Source: Chryseobacterium capnotolerans
Lineage (GTDB): Bacteria > Bacteroidota > Bacteroidia > Flavobacteriales > Weeksellaceae
NCBI RefSeq assembly: GCF_021278965.1
Contig: NZ_CP065589.1
Span: 1,121,001 to 1,185,000 of the forward strand
Direction of reading: 5' to 3'
DNA length: 64,000 nt
Positions 51,501-60,059 of the stretch are shown in pieces (within the stretch, counting starts at the first letter, position 1; each line of letters begins with the position of its first letter). Both the position numbers and the translations under genes were made by a program. The notes beneath the pieces are model-generated. The model searched no databases, was not told the origin of the DNA, and worked only from the letters and a program-made list of their open reading frames with translations.

Positions 51501-53758
51501 GCGATAACACACTGAGTAGGCGCGTTGAAGTTAACAGGATAGCATCCTTCCACTTTAGCAATGATCGGCTGTAAACGTTCATGAGTGGCACTTGCAGCTA
51601 ACATAGAACCCGGATCACCACCTTCTACAGAATTTAATATTGATTGAGCTCTCTGGATGCTTAAATCAACTAATTTATCTTCTCCAAATGCGCCTGAGAA
51701 ACATAAAGCTGGTAATTCACCATAGCTATGACCAGCCAGCATATCAGGAATGATTCCCAATGATTCTAAGAATTTAGCCAATGCAAGATCAACGATTCCT
51801 AAAAGCGGTTGTGCTAAACGGGTATCTTTTATAGTTTCTTTTTGTTTCTTTAAATCCGCTTCATTGAATGTTGTAGAAGGGAAAACTACTTTTTCAAGCT
51901 CAGGATAATTGTCAATAATCTGACGCATAGCCGGGAAGACTACGAACAGATCACGAGCCATATTGATTCTCTGGCTTCCTTGCCCAGGGAATGTAAAGGC
52001 TACTTTACCTTCTTTTTTACTGACAGTGAAAGTATCTTTAGTCTCTATCCCAAGCAGTACTAATTCAATTTTCATCATCAGATCTACAGCGGTATCAGCT
52101 ACGATACTGAACTGAATTGGCTTTTCTGAATGGATGCTTAAACTGTACGCAATATCTTTTAATGGAATCTCATCATTGATTTCCAATAATGTTTTGATCT
52201 GGCTTGATTGTCCTTTGGCTTCTTCATAAGTATTCCCACGGAATACAAATAATTCTGAAGGCCAGGACTGCATCGCAATTGAGTCATCTTTTTTCGGATG
52301 GTTAGCAATTACAGTGTGGAAATTTGTTCCTCCGAATCCAAAAGCACTGATTCCTGCATAACGATTCTTTTCAGTCCATAATCCTGTTTCCGCATGGAAA
52401 GAGAATGGGCTGGTTTGTGCGTTATAATAAGCATTAGGCTGCTTCAGGTGAAGAGTAGGAGGTTTTACCCCGTGATACACTGCCAGAGAAGCTTTGATTA
52501 AACCTGCTAATCCTGCAGCACATTTAGTATGTCCGATCTGAGTTTTCACAGAGCCTAAATGAGTCTGTCCAGGTAATGCCCCTGAACGGCTGAATAAGTT
52601 GGTTAAAGCACTTAATTCTGTTTTGTCTCCAACCACAGTTCCGGTACCGTGAGCCTCTACTAATCCTACAGAGGCAGCACTGATTCCAGCCTGAGTATAA
52701 GCACGTTCTAATGCTCTTACCTGACCTACTTTTCTAGGTGCAGTTAATCCAAGAGCTTTTCCATCACTGGATCCGCCAACTCCTTTGATGACAGAGTAAA
52801 TACGGTCACCATCGTTGATCGCATCTTCATATCTCTTTAATACAAGGATAGCAATTCCTTCTCCAAGGGCAATTCCGTCTGCTTCACTGTCAAAAGTTGC
52901 ACATCTTCCTTTTCTGGAAAGGGCGTGGGTGCTGGAGAACATCAGGTAATCGTTGATCCCGTTATGTAAATCTGCACCTCCGGCAAGAACCATATCAGAT
53001 TTACCTAATACAAGTTCCTGACAAGCCAGATCTAAAGCTGCTAAAGACGAAGCACATGCTGCATCTACGGTGAAATTTCTTCCCCCTAAATCCAGACGGT
53101 TCGTAATCCTACCTGCGATCACATTGGCCAAAATACCAGGGAAAGAATCCTCTGTAGTATGCGGAAAAGCCTCTTTTACTTCTTCGTGAAGTTCTCCGAA
53201 GACCTGTTTATAATATCCTCTGAAACTATAGCTGTTGGCAAGGTCGTTACCACCTTCAGCTCCTATGATTACAGAGATGTTTTCTCTGTTAATATGTTTT
53301 TCGCCATATCCAGCATCTTCCATCGCACGTTTTGCTACCAATAGGGTAAGTAATTGGGTAGGCTCAATAGCGGCAAGCGATTGTGGTGGAATTCCGAATG
53401 CTAGAGGATCAAAATCAATTTTTGGAATGAAACCACCCCATTTTGAATGCGATACATCCGCTTCGTCTGAATCCGGTTTGTAATAAAGATCTTTATTCCA
53501 TCTTTCGTCCGGAACTTCAGTAACACTGTCTTTTCCTAAAATGATATTTCTCCAGAATTCATCCAGATTTTTAGCACCCGGGAAAATACATTCCATTCCT
53601 ACGATAGCGATGTCTAATGGCTTTTCGCTGGATGTTGGTAATTCTGATAATTCAGCGTTTTGAATATATTCGTAGTTGTTGATACTAACGTTTTGGTGAA
53701 GTTCTTCAAGGGTAAGGACCTTGTTGTGCATCGTTGCAATCTGCCCGATCATGTACAT
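48512..53758 (-). CDS. PUFA/polyketide megasynthase: KS-AT-ACP-ACP-KR
   Basis: 1748 residues, PfaA-like. Ketosynthase about 48-490 (Cys 235 in FTVDAACASSLA; EAHGTGTVVGDKTEL; GSVKTQIGHTKCAAG). Acyltransferase about 580-890 (FPGQGSQRINMA; AGHSYGELPALCFSG). Two acyl carrier domains, each with DLEADLSIDSIKR, at about 1095-1265. Ketoreductase about 1465-1740 (VLVLGGAQGITAELVKHM and SSIASVYGNKGQTDYAAANS with Ser-Tyr-Asn). Its first ~45 residues (MYMIGQIATMHNKVLTLEEL) belong to the enoyl reductase that precedes it, so upstream and this frame probably make one protein. Confidence 0.88.
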   Translation of the reverse strand: MYMIGQIATMHNKVLTLEELHQNVSINNYEYIQNAELSELPTSSEKPLDIAIVGMECIFPGAKNLDEFWRNIILGKDSVTEVPDERWNKDLYYKPDSDEADVSHSKWGGFIPKIDFDPLAFGIPPQSLAAIEPTQLLTLLVAKRAMEDAGYGEKHINRENISVIIGAEGGNDLANSYSFRGYYKQVFGELHEEVKEAFPHTTEDSFPGILANVIAGRITNRLDLGGRNFTVDAACASSLAALDLACQELVLGKSDMVLAGGADLHNGINDYLMFSSTHALSRKGRCATFDSEADGIALGEGIAILVLKRYEDAINDGDRIYSVIKGVGGSSDGKALGLTAPRKVGQVRALERAYTQAGISAASVGLVEAHGTGTVVGDKTELSALTNLFSRSGALPGQTHLGSVKTQIGHTKCAAGLAGLIKASLAVYHGVKPPTLHLKQPNAYYNAQTSPFSFHAETGLWTEKNRYAGISAFGFGGTNFHTVIANHPKKDDSIAMQSWPSELFVFRGNTYEEAKGQSSQIKTLLEINDEIPLKDIAYSLSIHSEKPIQFSIVADTAVDLMMKIELVLLGIETKDTFTVSKKEGKVAFTFPGQGSQRINMARDLFVVFPAMRQIIDNYPELEKVVFPSTTFNEADLKKQKETIKDTRLAQPLLGIVDLALAKFLESLGIIPDMLAGHSYGELPALCFSGAFGEDKLVDLSIQRAQSILNSVEGGDPGSMLAASATHERLQPIIAKVEGCYPVNFNAPTQCVIAGSTPAINKLLEVLKQEGISAKKLEVACAFHSPLLAKSKGLYADVLKDVPFQEMQIPVWSNTTANVYPSNPSDIKERLTDHLVQPVRFVEQMQAMYNDGARIFIEVGPGKVLTGLAKSCLEKDQLTLYVEDSSRNKFTHLLCMLAQYLGTGRSFNIEKLFDGRFVQLVDINQPELYKKSPAIWRVNGQAAHPTTGSLPANGALPIINPIPMNNFTTHNTQAPAPEGLSTAERMLQEYLNSMKLMIQAQRDVMLSFMGQNPQVNPMPVYNTPIQTPSPERTIPVQQVQQATVAVAATAVAVKAAPTRDIKALLLQVVSDKTGYPQEMLGMEMDLEADLSIDSIKRVEIIGTLRSELGTLANGNTNEDMVMEQLAAIKTLSGLVSWLTEFSGAEATTAPEKNGTAAEAVSTPQAKSALSLEDLQNGILNIVSEKTGYPKEMLGLDLDLEADLSIDSIKRMEIIADLKNKIGFGENLEQADDVMEKLAAIKTLRGLASWINEMSGDTTETKNEVKEEVTSEPTNNVLSRLRFDITPTDASSVQNTEVLQGKRFAITQDDSKQTSAIKTELEKHGAIVELVDADKDLSHVDGLIMLDLFSATDKPSIIDHVDLIKKLDFDKAKWVYLISDIAAHIQEVTDVSVLRHHQGYPGLFKSLAREFDHTTCRFISLSTPQEVDQIAEITLKEILTNDKPAEVIYKNEQRHKVDIIPSPLSTSLNEAHIHLDQKSVVLVLGGAQGITAELVKHMSQAYPCTYILVGRSADPRNEASAKEFEGMKTKEEIRAYLIKSGKFTSPAEIEKETTKIYKNNQILRTIRDMEALGNTIIYQSLDLCDEEGLSNLISGIYEKYNRLDGVIHGAGLLEDKLFKQKTTSSFGRVFDTKVKPLRVLAEQLRTDCQFVVLFSSIASVYGNKGQTDYAAANSVLDDYANALNKRLKGKVISINWGPWKGAGMVSSTLESEYERRGISMIPLDEGKEIFLNEIKYGTESQVLIMSGNNW

Positions 53759-53844
53759 TCCAAGATCAAGCTGATCGTCTTTAGGAATGTTTACTAGCTG
53801 ATCTCCCTGGCGTTCAATGCCTTTTGCTGCAATTCTTAAACGGC

Positions 53845-55548
53845 CTACATTAAGTTTTTCCAGCTTTTCCCATACTTCTTTTTATCTGTTCCGGCCGCTA
53901 AAAGTTTAGCTTTCTCGGTATTGAAGTGGTTGGCAAATGAAGTATTTAAACAACGGGTTTCATGTCCCGGAGCAGTTTCCAATAAAACAGTATCTTTAGC
54001 CTGCATTGCCTGCAGCTGGAACTCTTCCTGAATGGCTCCTGTTTGTACAGCTTCCTGAGTATACAGGTAAGCAGTTCCCATCAATACACCCACTTTTACC
54101 CCTCTGGCAGCTAATGGAGCAGCCATGATAGAAACGAATGCCGTTGAGAAATCATTATGGATTCCACCAGCAAAAAATACACTGATATTTTCCGGATGGT
54201 CTTCTTTTAATATACGTTCAATTTGTTTTTCCCAAAGAACCATGCTGGATAATGGACCTACGTGCCCACCGCATTCACGGCCTTCGAAAATAAAGCTTTT
54301 GGCTCCCTCTTTAAGGAAAATATCCAACAGGGCGGGAGATGGAACGTGCAGGAACGTCTTTATTCCTGCTTTTTCAAATATTTTAGCCTGTGCAGGTCTT
54401 CCTCCGGCAATCAGTACAACTGGTGGCTGTGCTTCAAGGATGTAAGAAGTCTGTTCGTCTCTTAATTCCTGAGGCGCAAATCCTAAAATTCCTACACCCC
54501 ATGTTTTATTCCCTGCTAATTCTTTTGTTTCCATTACTAAAGATTTTGCAGAGTTTCCTTTCAATAAGGATAAAGCAACAAAAGGTAAGGCACCGGCTTC
54601 TGCTACTGCATTGGCAAATCCGGGAACATCACTTACACGGGTCATTGGTCCTTGTGCAATGGGGTATTTTAATCCAAGTTCCTGAGCTAATGGATTATTC
54701 TGATCAATAACCTGAAGAGCTTTTGCCTGTTTCAGGTGACCATGCATCGCTTCTTTAAGTCCGAAAGCCAGTTTCTTTAGGGTTCTGAATTCTTCGTACA
54801 GATCAGTGGCCAGGGAAATGTCCTGTCCCATTGGGATGTAGCTCTTGCTGATGTCAAGATCTGCAAAATATTGTTTAAGATGGTCAGAAGTGATATCATC
54901 CGGTAACGAAGGAGAATTAGGTCTTACCAATACTCTGTGATCGGCAATAATTTTAGTTTCAGTTCCGTTAAGTTTTGAACATAAATCCTTGATATCTTTT
55001 GGGACAGAACTTTCGAGGAACAAAGCCAGTTGGCTGTCCAGTACAACTCCTGTTGCTCCTAAAGCTTTCACGGCTGAGGCAGTATGGAGTCCTATTCCCC
55101 CCTGTACCCACACCGGAATGCTTTTGATTTCATTAATAATGCGCTGGAACAATACAAATGTAGATTCATAACCTATTTGACCTCCAGCTTCATTTCCTTT
55201 GATGATGATTCCTTTGGCTCCTGATTGCTCAGCCTGTTTTGCTTCTTCTAAACTGGTTATCTGATAAATGATATCCAGATTAGAATGTTGGGAAACCGTC
55301 ATTCCGAATGGTAAGATCGCAAATCTTACCTTTTCAGGAAGTTGAAGAGTTGAAAGTTTTTCATTAGAAACATATATACCATAAGAGGGTAGGGCTGTTT
55401 CTTCCAGTTGACTAAGTGCTGCCTGCGCGGTCGTCAACTCTTGGCCTAAGCTAAGGACAGGAAATATACCCGCCTGATGCAATTTAGGCATAAGGTTGAC
55501 ATCCGGCTTTTCAAAAGGCGTTAGTCCAATAATGGTTAAGTTTTTCAT
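53845..55548 (-). CDS. PfaD-like enoyl reductase part, tandem NMO barrels, premature stop
   Basis: Starting at ATG 55548 (MKNLTIIGLTPFEKPDVN); a longer frame opens at 55584 but the duplicated copy upstream supports 55548. Two nitronate-monooxygenase-type FMN barrels: the first with KGNEAGGQIGYES and VWVQGGIGLHTA, the second with FEGRECGGHVGPLSS and VFFAGGIHND. PfaD proteins reduce enoyl-ACP in PUFA-type synthases. The frame ends at 53845, but with one more A at 53879-53883 it continues as KKEVWEKLEKLNVGRLRIAA into the KS protein, giving about 2346 residues in total. Confidence 0.82.
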   Translation of the reverse strand: MKNLTIIGLTPFEKPDVNLMPKLHQAGIFPVLSLGQELTTAQAALSQLEETALPSYGIYVSNEKLSTLQLPEKVRFAILPFGMTVSQHSNLDIIYQITSLEEAKQAEQSGAKGIIIKGNEAGGQIGYESTFVLFQRIINEIKSIPVWVQGGIGLHTASAVKALGATGVVLDSQLALFLESSVPKDIKDLCSKLNGTETKIIADHRVLVRPNSPSLPDDITSDHLKQYFADLDISKSYIPMGQDISLATDLYEEFRTLKKLAFGLKEAMHGHLKQAKALQVIDQNNPLAQELGLKYPIAQGPMTRVSDVPGFANAVAEAGALPFVALSLLKGNSAKSLVMETKELAGNKTWGVGILGFAPQELRDEQTSYILEAQPPVVLIAGGRPAQAKIFEKAGIKTFLHVPSPALLDIFLKEGAKSFIFEGRECGGHVGPLSSMVLWEKQIERILKEDHPENISVFFAGGIHNDFSTAFVSIMAAPLAARGVKVGVLMGTAYLYTQEAVQTGAIQEEFQLQAMQAKDTVLLETAPGHETRCLNTSFANHFNTEKAKLLAAGTDKKKYGKSWKNLM

Positions 55549-56331
55549 GGCGTGATATGTTAGTAAGGATTTTGTAAAAAACACATAAGTCTTTGAGGGA
55601 AAGAGAAATGGCTTGTTACAAAATCATAAAATTGGTTTTTATTATATTTTCAATTGTAAAGCTTGTTTGTTGAATATATTTCAACGACGTATACAGTGCC
55701 CTAAAGCGATTAGGGGTAAGAATGGTGTCCGGCTTTTTAAAAGGTGTTAGCCTCATAATGGTCAAGTTTTTCATTGCATTTAGTATTAAAATAATAATAT
55801 GCGATTTTGCATTGAAACATCAATCTAATGGGTATGAGGACTGATTGTTTGTGATGCATGAATAAAAAATAATAAATTTATGATAAATTCTCATTCATAA
55901 ATTTAATTCGATAATAATTTTTTAACAAACAAATGTTAATTATTCAAATGTTATTAAAGTATACGGTTTATTTTCTTATTCGTTATAAACAAGCCGGCAC
56001 AATCTAGGTAACCATAAAAATAAATAATTATAGTTAAAGAAATGTTAAGCAAATATAGGAATAAAAAATAAAATATTTCAAAAAGAAGAGATTTGTTTTT
56101 TTATATATTACAAAAAGATAACATAAATATTTACCGCATAAAATCGACAAAATCGGTGATTTAAAATGTGTGAATTTTTGAGTTGATTTTGTATGGAATT
56201 GATTTATATCATATTATTGGCATCTTGGAGAATTGCATTTTGTGACTTATTTTATCCATTTGAAGGTTTTGAAAATAAAGATCGCTTCATGTAATAGAGT
56301 AAACATATTAAGGTAATATGAAATATAAATG
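55549..56331. promoter_or_regulatory. Upstream region of the lipid operon
   Basis: About 780 AT-rich bases between the operon and the DoxX gene. It should contain the single promoter for the whole operon, as downstream genes overlap or have very small gaps. I could not fix a convincing -33/-7 pair. It holds a vestigial duplicate of the operon's first codons at 55727-55774 and no other gene. Confidence 0.45.
55727..55774 (-). pseudogene. Vestigial duplicate of the enoyl reductase N-terminus
   Basis: The 48 bases match 55501-55548 at 41 positions. The frame from ATG 55774 reads MKNLTIMRLTPF and then meets a stop, versus MKNLTIIGLTPFEKP in the gene. It is a decayed copy of the gene start, 226 bases upstream of the real one. 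The most likely source is a past tandem duplication or recombination. Confidence 0.7.
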
Positions 56332-56356
56332 AAAAAAAGCAGTATAATACTGCTTA
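56332..56356 (-). terminator. Terminator of the DoxX gene
   Basis: AAGCAGTAT pairs with ATACTGCTT in a perfect short stem and is followed on the minus strand by seven T (TTTTTTTC). It lies 39 bases after the DoxX stop. Confidence 0.85.
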
Positions 56357-56394
56357 AATGGATGAGAAATATTGGAAATAGATCTTTATGAGGT

Positions 56395-56850
56395 TTATAT
56401 GGACTGTTTTTCCATTGAATATTTACCTCCTCCTTGTATGATGAGAGTGAGACAGATCCCCAATACTAATAGATGGTATTCAAAGCCTTCTGCTCCGGCT
56501 GGCATTTTTCCGAACCAGTTCATGAAGAATCCATGAGAAGCATGATCCACCACAATCATTCCTATAAATAAAAAGAATATGGCGATGGATGTAATTTTCG
56601 TCCCAATTCCCAATAGTATACAAAAAGTTCCTAAACATTCTATAGCAATAGCTATAACCGCTATGAATGGTGGAAGCCCTACATGGGTTGTCATATACTG
56701 CATTTCACCCTGTAATCCAGGCCCATCAAACCATCCGAATAGTTTTTGAGCGGCATGTGGAAATAATACAATTCCTAAGGTGAGACGAAGGATTAGGGGG
56801 CCCCATCCTCCCTGGGTGGATGAGAACCATTGTTTGAGTTTTTTGTCCAT
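56395..56850 (-). CDS. DoxX family membrane protein
   Basis: A 151-residue protein with four membrane segments and the family start LILRLTLGIVLFPHAAQKLF followed by GWFDGPGL. DoxX proteins are small quinol-oxidase-linked or redox-related membrane proteins; the exact role is unknown. It lies downstream of the Crp-type gene, separated by a terminator, so may be transcribed on its own or controlled by it. Confidence 0.9.
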   Translation of the reverse strand: MDKKLKQWFSSTQGGWGPLILRLTLGIVLFPHAAQKLFGWFDGPGLQGEMQYMTTHVGLPPFIAVIAIAIECLGTFCILLGIGTKITSIAIFFLFIGMIVVDHASHGFFMNWFGKMPAGAEGFEYHLLVLGICLTLIIQGGGKYSMEKQSI

Positions 56851-56917
56851 TTTTTTTAAGTGTTGATGAACAAATTTAGCAAGGTATGGGGTGATGATGA
56901 TGTGATTTTTAATACAA

Positions 56918-56944
56918 AAAACCTGTGCTATTTATCACAGGTTT
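56918..56944 (-). terminator. Terminator of the Crp-type gene
   Basis: AACCTGTG pairs with CACAGGTT around an AT loop and is followed on the minus strand by TTTTTG. It ends just before the stop of the gene at 56947. Confidence 0.75.
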
Positions 56945-56946
56945 GT

Positions 56947-57534
56947 CTAATGATCTTTATGTTGCTGTCCTTTGAGACGGTTTAAAGTCTCCCGGGTAAT
57001 TCCTAAAAAAGAAGCAATATGCTGCTGAGAAAGCCGCTGTTCAAACCAGCCATAGGATTTGATGAATTCCAGATATCTTTCCTCAGCTGTTTTTTGCTGG
57101 AATAGTATTCTTTTTTGAAGCGAGATGAAAGCATTCAGAAGTATTTTACGAAAGTAGCTTTCCAATGGTGGTATTTCTACATATAGTTTTTCCAGTTCGT
57201 TCTTTTCTATCATCAAAACTTCTGAATTTTCCATCGCTTCAATATTATATACGGATGGTTGGGGGTAAAGCATGCTGTTCCAATCTGATATCCACCAGTT
57301 TTCAAATGCAAACTGCACAGTGTTTTCCCGACCGTTAGCACTCACTTCGTATTGACGCATACAACCGCTTATTACAAAATAATCATGAGTGCATAGTTGT
57401 CCTTCCTGTAAAAGATATTGCCTGCGTCTGAACTTTTTATACTCCAATGAAGAGCATAGTCTCTCTTTTTCAGATTCTGATAAAGTTACATATTGGCTGA
57501 TATGATTTAAGATGCTTTCGTAAGGCGTTGACAT
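56947..57534 (-). CDS. Crp/Fnr family transcriptional regulator
   Basis: A 195-residue regulator with a cyclic-nucleotide-binding-like barrel (FRRRQYLLQEGQLCTHDYFV, ISGCMRQY) and a C-terminal HTH (LSQQHIASFLGITRETLNRL). Like the protein at 4542 it is of the short Bacteroidota type with an unknown ligand. It is likely linked to the adjacent DoxX gene. Confidence 0.88.
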   Translation of the reverse strand: MSTPYESILNHISQYVTLSESEKERLCSSLEYKKFRRRQYLLQEGQLCTHDYFVISGCMRQYEVSANGRENTVQFAFENWWISDWNSMLYPQPSVYNIEAMENSEVLMIEKNELEKLYVEIPPLESYFRKILLNAFISLQKRILFQQKTAEERYLEFIKSYGWFEQRLSQQHIASFLGITRETLNRLKGQQHKDH

Positions 57535-57610
57535 TGATTTGGATATGTGGATTACCCAAATATAATCAATCTTACCGGATCTGTTTTGATTTTAGTTGAA
57601 ATTGCTGGGT

Positions 57611-58624
57611 TTAAAAAATGCTCAACCCATATTGTTTTGCCAGATCCAGAATGATATGGTATCCTGCCAATGAATTTCCATGTTGATCCAAAGCAGGACT
57701 GAATACTCCGATTCCCATTTTTCCGGGAACACTTACGGTGATTCCGCCGCCTACTCCGGATTTGCTTGGAAGTCCTACCATTCGGGAGTATTCGCCACTG
57801 AATTCGTACATTCCGGCGGTCAGCATTTGAGATTCTATCAGTTTGGCAGTGTCAGCGTTTTTATACTGAGTGTCTCCATCAAAACGTACACACTGATTGG
57901 CAAAGAAATATCCGATTTTCGCCAGGTCTTCAGCGGTAAGTTCAATAGAACACTGTTTGAAGTAATTATCCAGCTGGTCTTCATTTCCTGAAATCAATCC
58001 GCTGTTTTTCATGATGTAGAACATGCCACGGTTACGATGTCCTGTAGATTTTTCAGATTCATATACAGATTTGTTGTAATCAATGCCAGGATTCTTGGTA
58101 ATGTATCGAACCATGTCCAGTACTTTAAGGAAGGGTTTTTCACCTTCACCGGAGATGAGAGATGTGGTAAGAATGGCTCCGGCATTCATCATCGGATTAA
58201 GAGGCTTACCGGTGGTTTCAAGGTTGGAAAAATGATTGAAGGGTTTGTCTGATCCGAAATAACCTATTTTGTCAAAGACGTTTGTTTCCCCTCTTTCATT
58301 TACAGCAACCATTAGAGCAATGATCTTGGAAATGCTTTGCATGGTGAACTTTTTGCTAACATCACCCGTGTTAAATATTTTTCCATTTTTATCAACTACA
58401 GAAAAGGCAATAGCTTTAGCGTCCATTTTGCCCAATTCAGGAATATAGTCAGCTACTTTACCCTGAGTGTAATAATTTCTGTTCTTTTCCAGGATGCTGC
58501 TTAATGTTTTTTCTGAAATGGTTGAAACATCTGCTGTTTTTTGAGCGTACATCACTATATTTAAGGACAAAAATCCTGCAATAAGAATTCCTTTGGCGGA
58601 AAATAAAAAGCTATTTTTTTTCAT
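57611..58624 (-). CDS. glsA: Glutaminase A, secreted
   Basis: A serine-dependent glutaminase that hydrolyses glutamine to glutamate and ammonia. Motifs include FTMQSISKIIALMVAVNERG (Ser-x-x-Lys), EPFNHFSNLETTGKPLNPM-type substrate loop (here KPLNPMMNAGAI) and GLPSKSGVGGGI. From ATG 58624 the protein has a signal peptide (KGILIAGFLSLNIVMYAQKT), so it is likely periplasmic. A longer frame opens at 58687, but a perfect promoter overlaps that start, so 58624 is correct. The length of 337 residues is normal after the signal. Confidence 0.92.
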   Translation of the reverse strand: MKKNSFLFSAKGILIAGFLSLNIVMYAQKTADVSTISEKTLSSILEKNRNYYTQGKVADYIPELGKMDAKAIAFSVVDKNGKIFNTGDVSKKFTMQSISKIIALMVAVNERGETNVFDKIGYFGSDKPFNHFSNLETTGKPLNPMMNAGAILTTSLISGEGEKPFLKVLDMVRYITKNPGIDYNKSVYESEKSTGHRNRGMFYIMKNSGLISGNEDQLDNYFKQCSIELTAEDLAKIGYFFANQCVRFDGDTQYKNADTAKLIESQMLTAGMYEFSGEYSRMVGLPSKSGVGGGITVSVPGKMGIGVFSPALDQHGNSLAGYHIILDLAKQYGLSIF

Positions 58625-58668
58625 GTAGAATATTTTCGAATAAAAGTTGATCATAAGTCTCGAAAAAA

Positions 58669-58699
58669 CAAAGATAAGGTATTTCATTTTTTGTGCAAG
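58669..58699 (-). promoter_or_regulatory. Promoter of the glutaminase gene
   Basis: On the minus strand, TATCTTTG (58676-58669) is a perfect TAnnTTTG box; CTTG lies exactly 19 bases upstream (58699-58696), the -33 place. It is about 45 bases before the ATG at 58624 and overlaps the longer frame's start, so it decides the start codon. Confidence 0.7.
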
Positions 58700-58730
58700 A
58701 TCTTTTGTGGCTGGTATAGGTAAGAGGTTT

Positions 58731-60059
58731 TTATCTTTTTAGTTCAAAATCTTTGTGAAATAATATTCCATATCGATCCAGCATATGGGTTTTGCTGTTT
58801 TCTTCCTTTGCATTTCCGGTATCAATATAATAGAGTGGAAGTTTTTTATGAATAATATCTTCCTGATCCTTTGGGCTGAGATATTTAACGATCTTAATAT
58901 TGCTGTTTTTCTGAAAATTCCCCATCAGTGCAATCTGTTCAGAAAAATTCCCTAAGTGAAAAATAGCAGGTTGTTTCGCAGCATGTATTTTGATTTCACG
59001 AATAACATCTTTACAGTATGCTAATTCCTGATCTTCATAGTTTTCATTGATAAATACGCCTCCTGTAAGCTGAACTTTCTTTGCGGTTACATGGATCAAA
59101 AAAGGAGATAGAAATAATGCCGTTAATACTGGCTTTATCAGTTTGTCATTCAATATATATTGTAAGAGAATAAGAACAAAGGGAACTGATGGAATTAAAT
59201 AACCTGCTTCCAATGGGTATTTGATAAAGAACACGAGGTTGGAAACGATCATTAGAATACAGAATACAGCAAAATTATTTTGGGGTAAATTTTTTATGTT
59301 TGGATAACCTCCTTTAAATAACTGGATAATTAAACCTAAAAGAATGGCAAGTATTCCTAAAGTTCCATACAGATATAAGGTGGCCAGGCTTAACATGCTT
59401 CCAATACTAACTGCTGAGTCGCTATAACTTTGAAGGAAGCTGGTACCATATTTTAAAATAACGGGTGAAAATAAAGTGCAGGTGAAAATAAAGCTTAAGA
59501 CAGAGAATTGTAATGCCCTTTTGATATTTCTTTCAGAGTAAGTATATGATAGGAAAACAAAGGCCGGAAGAAAAATAATATTGTTGAACCTCGTGCTTAC
59601 CATAAGGCCGAAAAGTAAAGCAGAAAGCCAAAGCTTTTTATGGAGAAGATAATAAACGCATCCCAGTAAAAAGAATAAAGACCAATTGTATTCCATGGCT
59701 ACTGTGCTGGAGAGATAGATAATAGGTACAAATGGAAATGCCAAGGCAATAAGAAAAGAATGTTTTATTTTCAAAAGATTCAAAATCTTAAAGAGATATA
59801 AGCTGCAGCCTGCTGTAAATGCAACTGATAATAAGTTGATCACCCAATATGGATATTGATATACTAATGAATATAAAAATTCAGGAAACGGATATCCGGG
59901 AAAGCGGGAAACATCATAAATATGGTCTTCATGTAATACTTTTCCTGTATATACTTCTCTCCAGGCGTCTAAATCAGTTCCCAGACTGTTAAAAATAAAA
60001 GGTAACCTTGATAATAATACAATGACTATTATCATTATTTCCTTAGAGTATTTTTTCAT
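58731..60059 (-). CDS. GT-C-type membrane glycosyltransferase (mannosyltransferase-like)
   Basis: A 442-residue polytopic membrane protein with about ten segments. Its N-terminal loop has NSLGTDLDAWREVY, an acidic motif placed as in ArnT/PMT-type GT-C transferases. It probably moves a sugar from a polyprenyl-phosphate donor on the outer side of the inner membrane. The acceptor is unknown. No neighbour suggests a pathway; it lies next to the large secreted protein on the opposite strand. Confidence 0.72.
   Translation of the reverse strand: MKKYSKEIMIIVIVLLSRLPFIFNSLGTDLDAWREVYTGKVLHEDHIYDVSRFPGYPFPEFLYSLVYQYPYWVINLLSVAFTAGCSLYLFKILNLLKIKHSFLIALAFPFVPIIYLSSTVAMEYNWSLFFLLGCVYYLLHKKLWLSALLFGLMVSTRFNNIIFLPAFVFLSYTYSERNIKRALQFSVLSFIFTCTLFSPVILKYGTSFLQSYSDSAVSIGSMLSLATLYLYGTLGILAILLGLIIQLFKGGYPNIKNLPQNNFAVFCILMIVSNLVFFIKYPLEAGYLIPSVPFVLILLQYILNDKLIKPVLTALFLSPFLIHVTAKKVQLTGGVFINENYEDQELAYCKDVIREIKIHAAKQPAIFHLGNFSEQIALMGNFQKNSNIKIVKYLSPKDQEDIIHKKLPLYYIDTGNAKEENSKTHMLDRYGILFHKDFELKR

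Noticed and set aside
37719..55548. Flexirubin or aryl polyene pigment cluster
   Set aside because: These use discrete type II ketosynthases, dialkylresorcinol genes and ammonia-lyases; here the core is a type I PUFA-like synthase.
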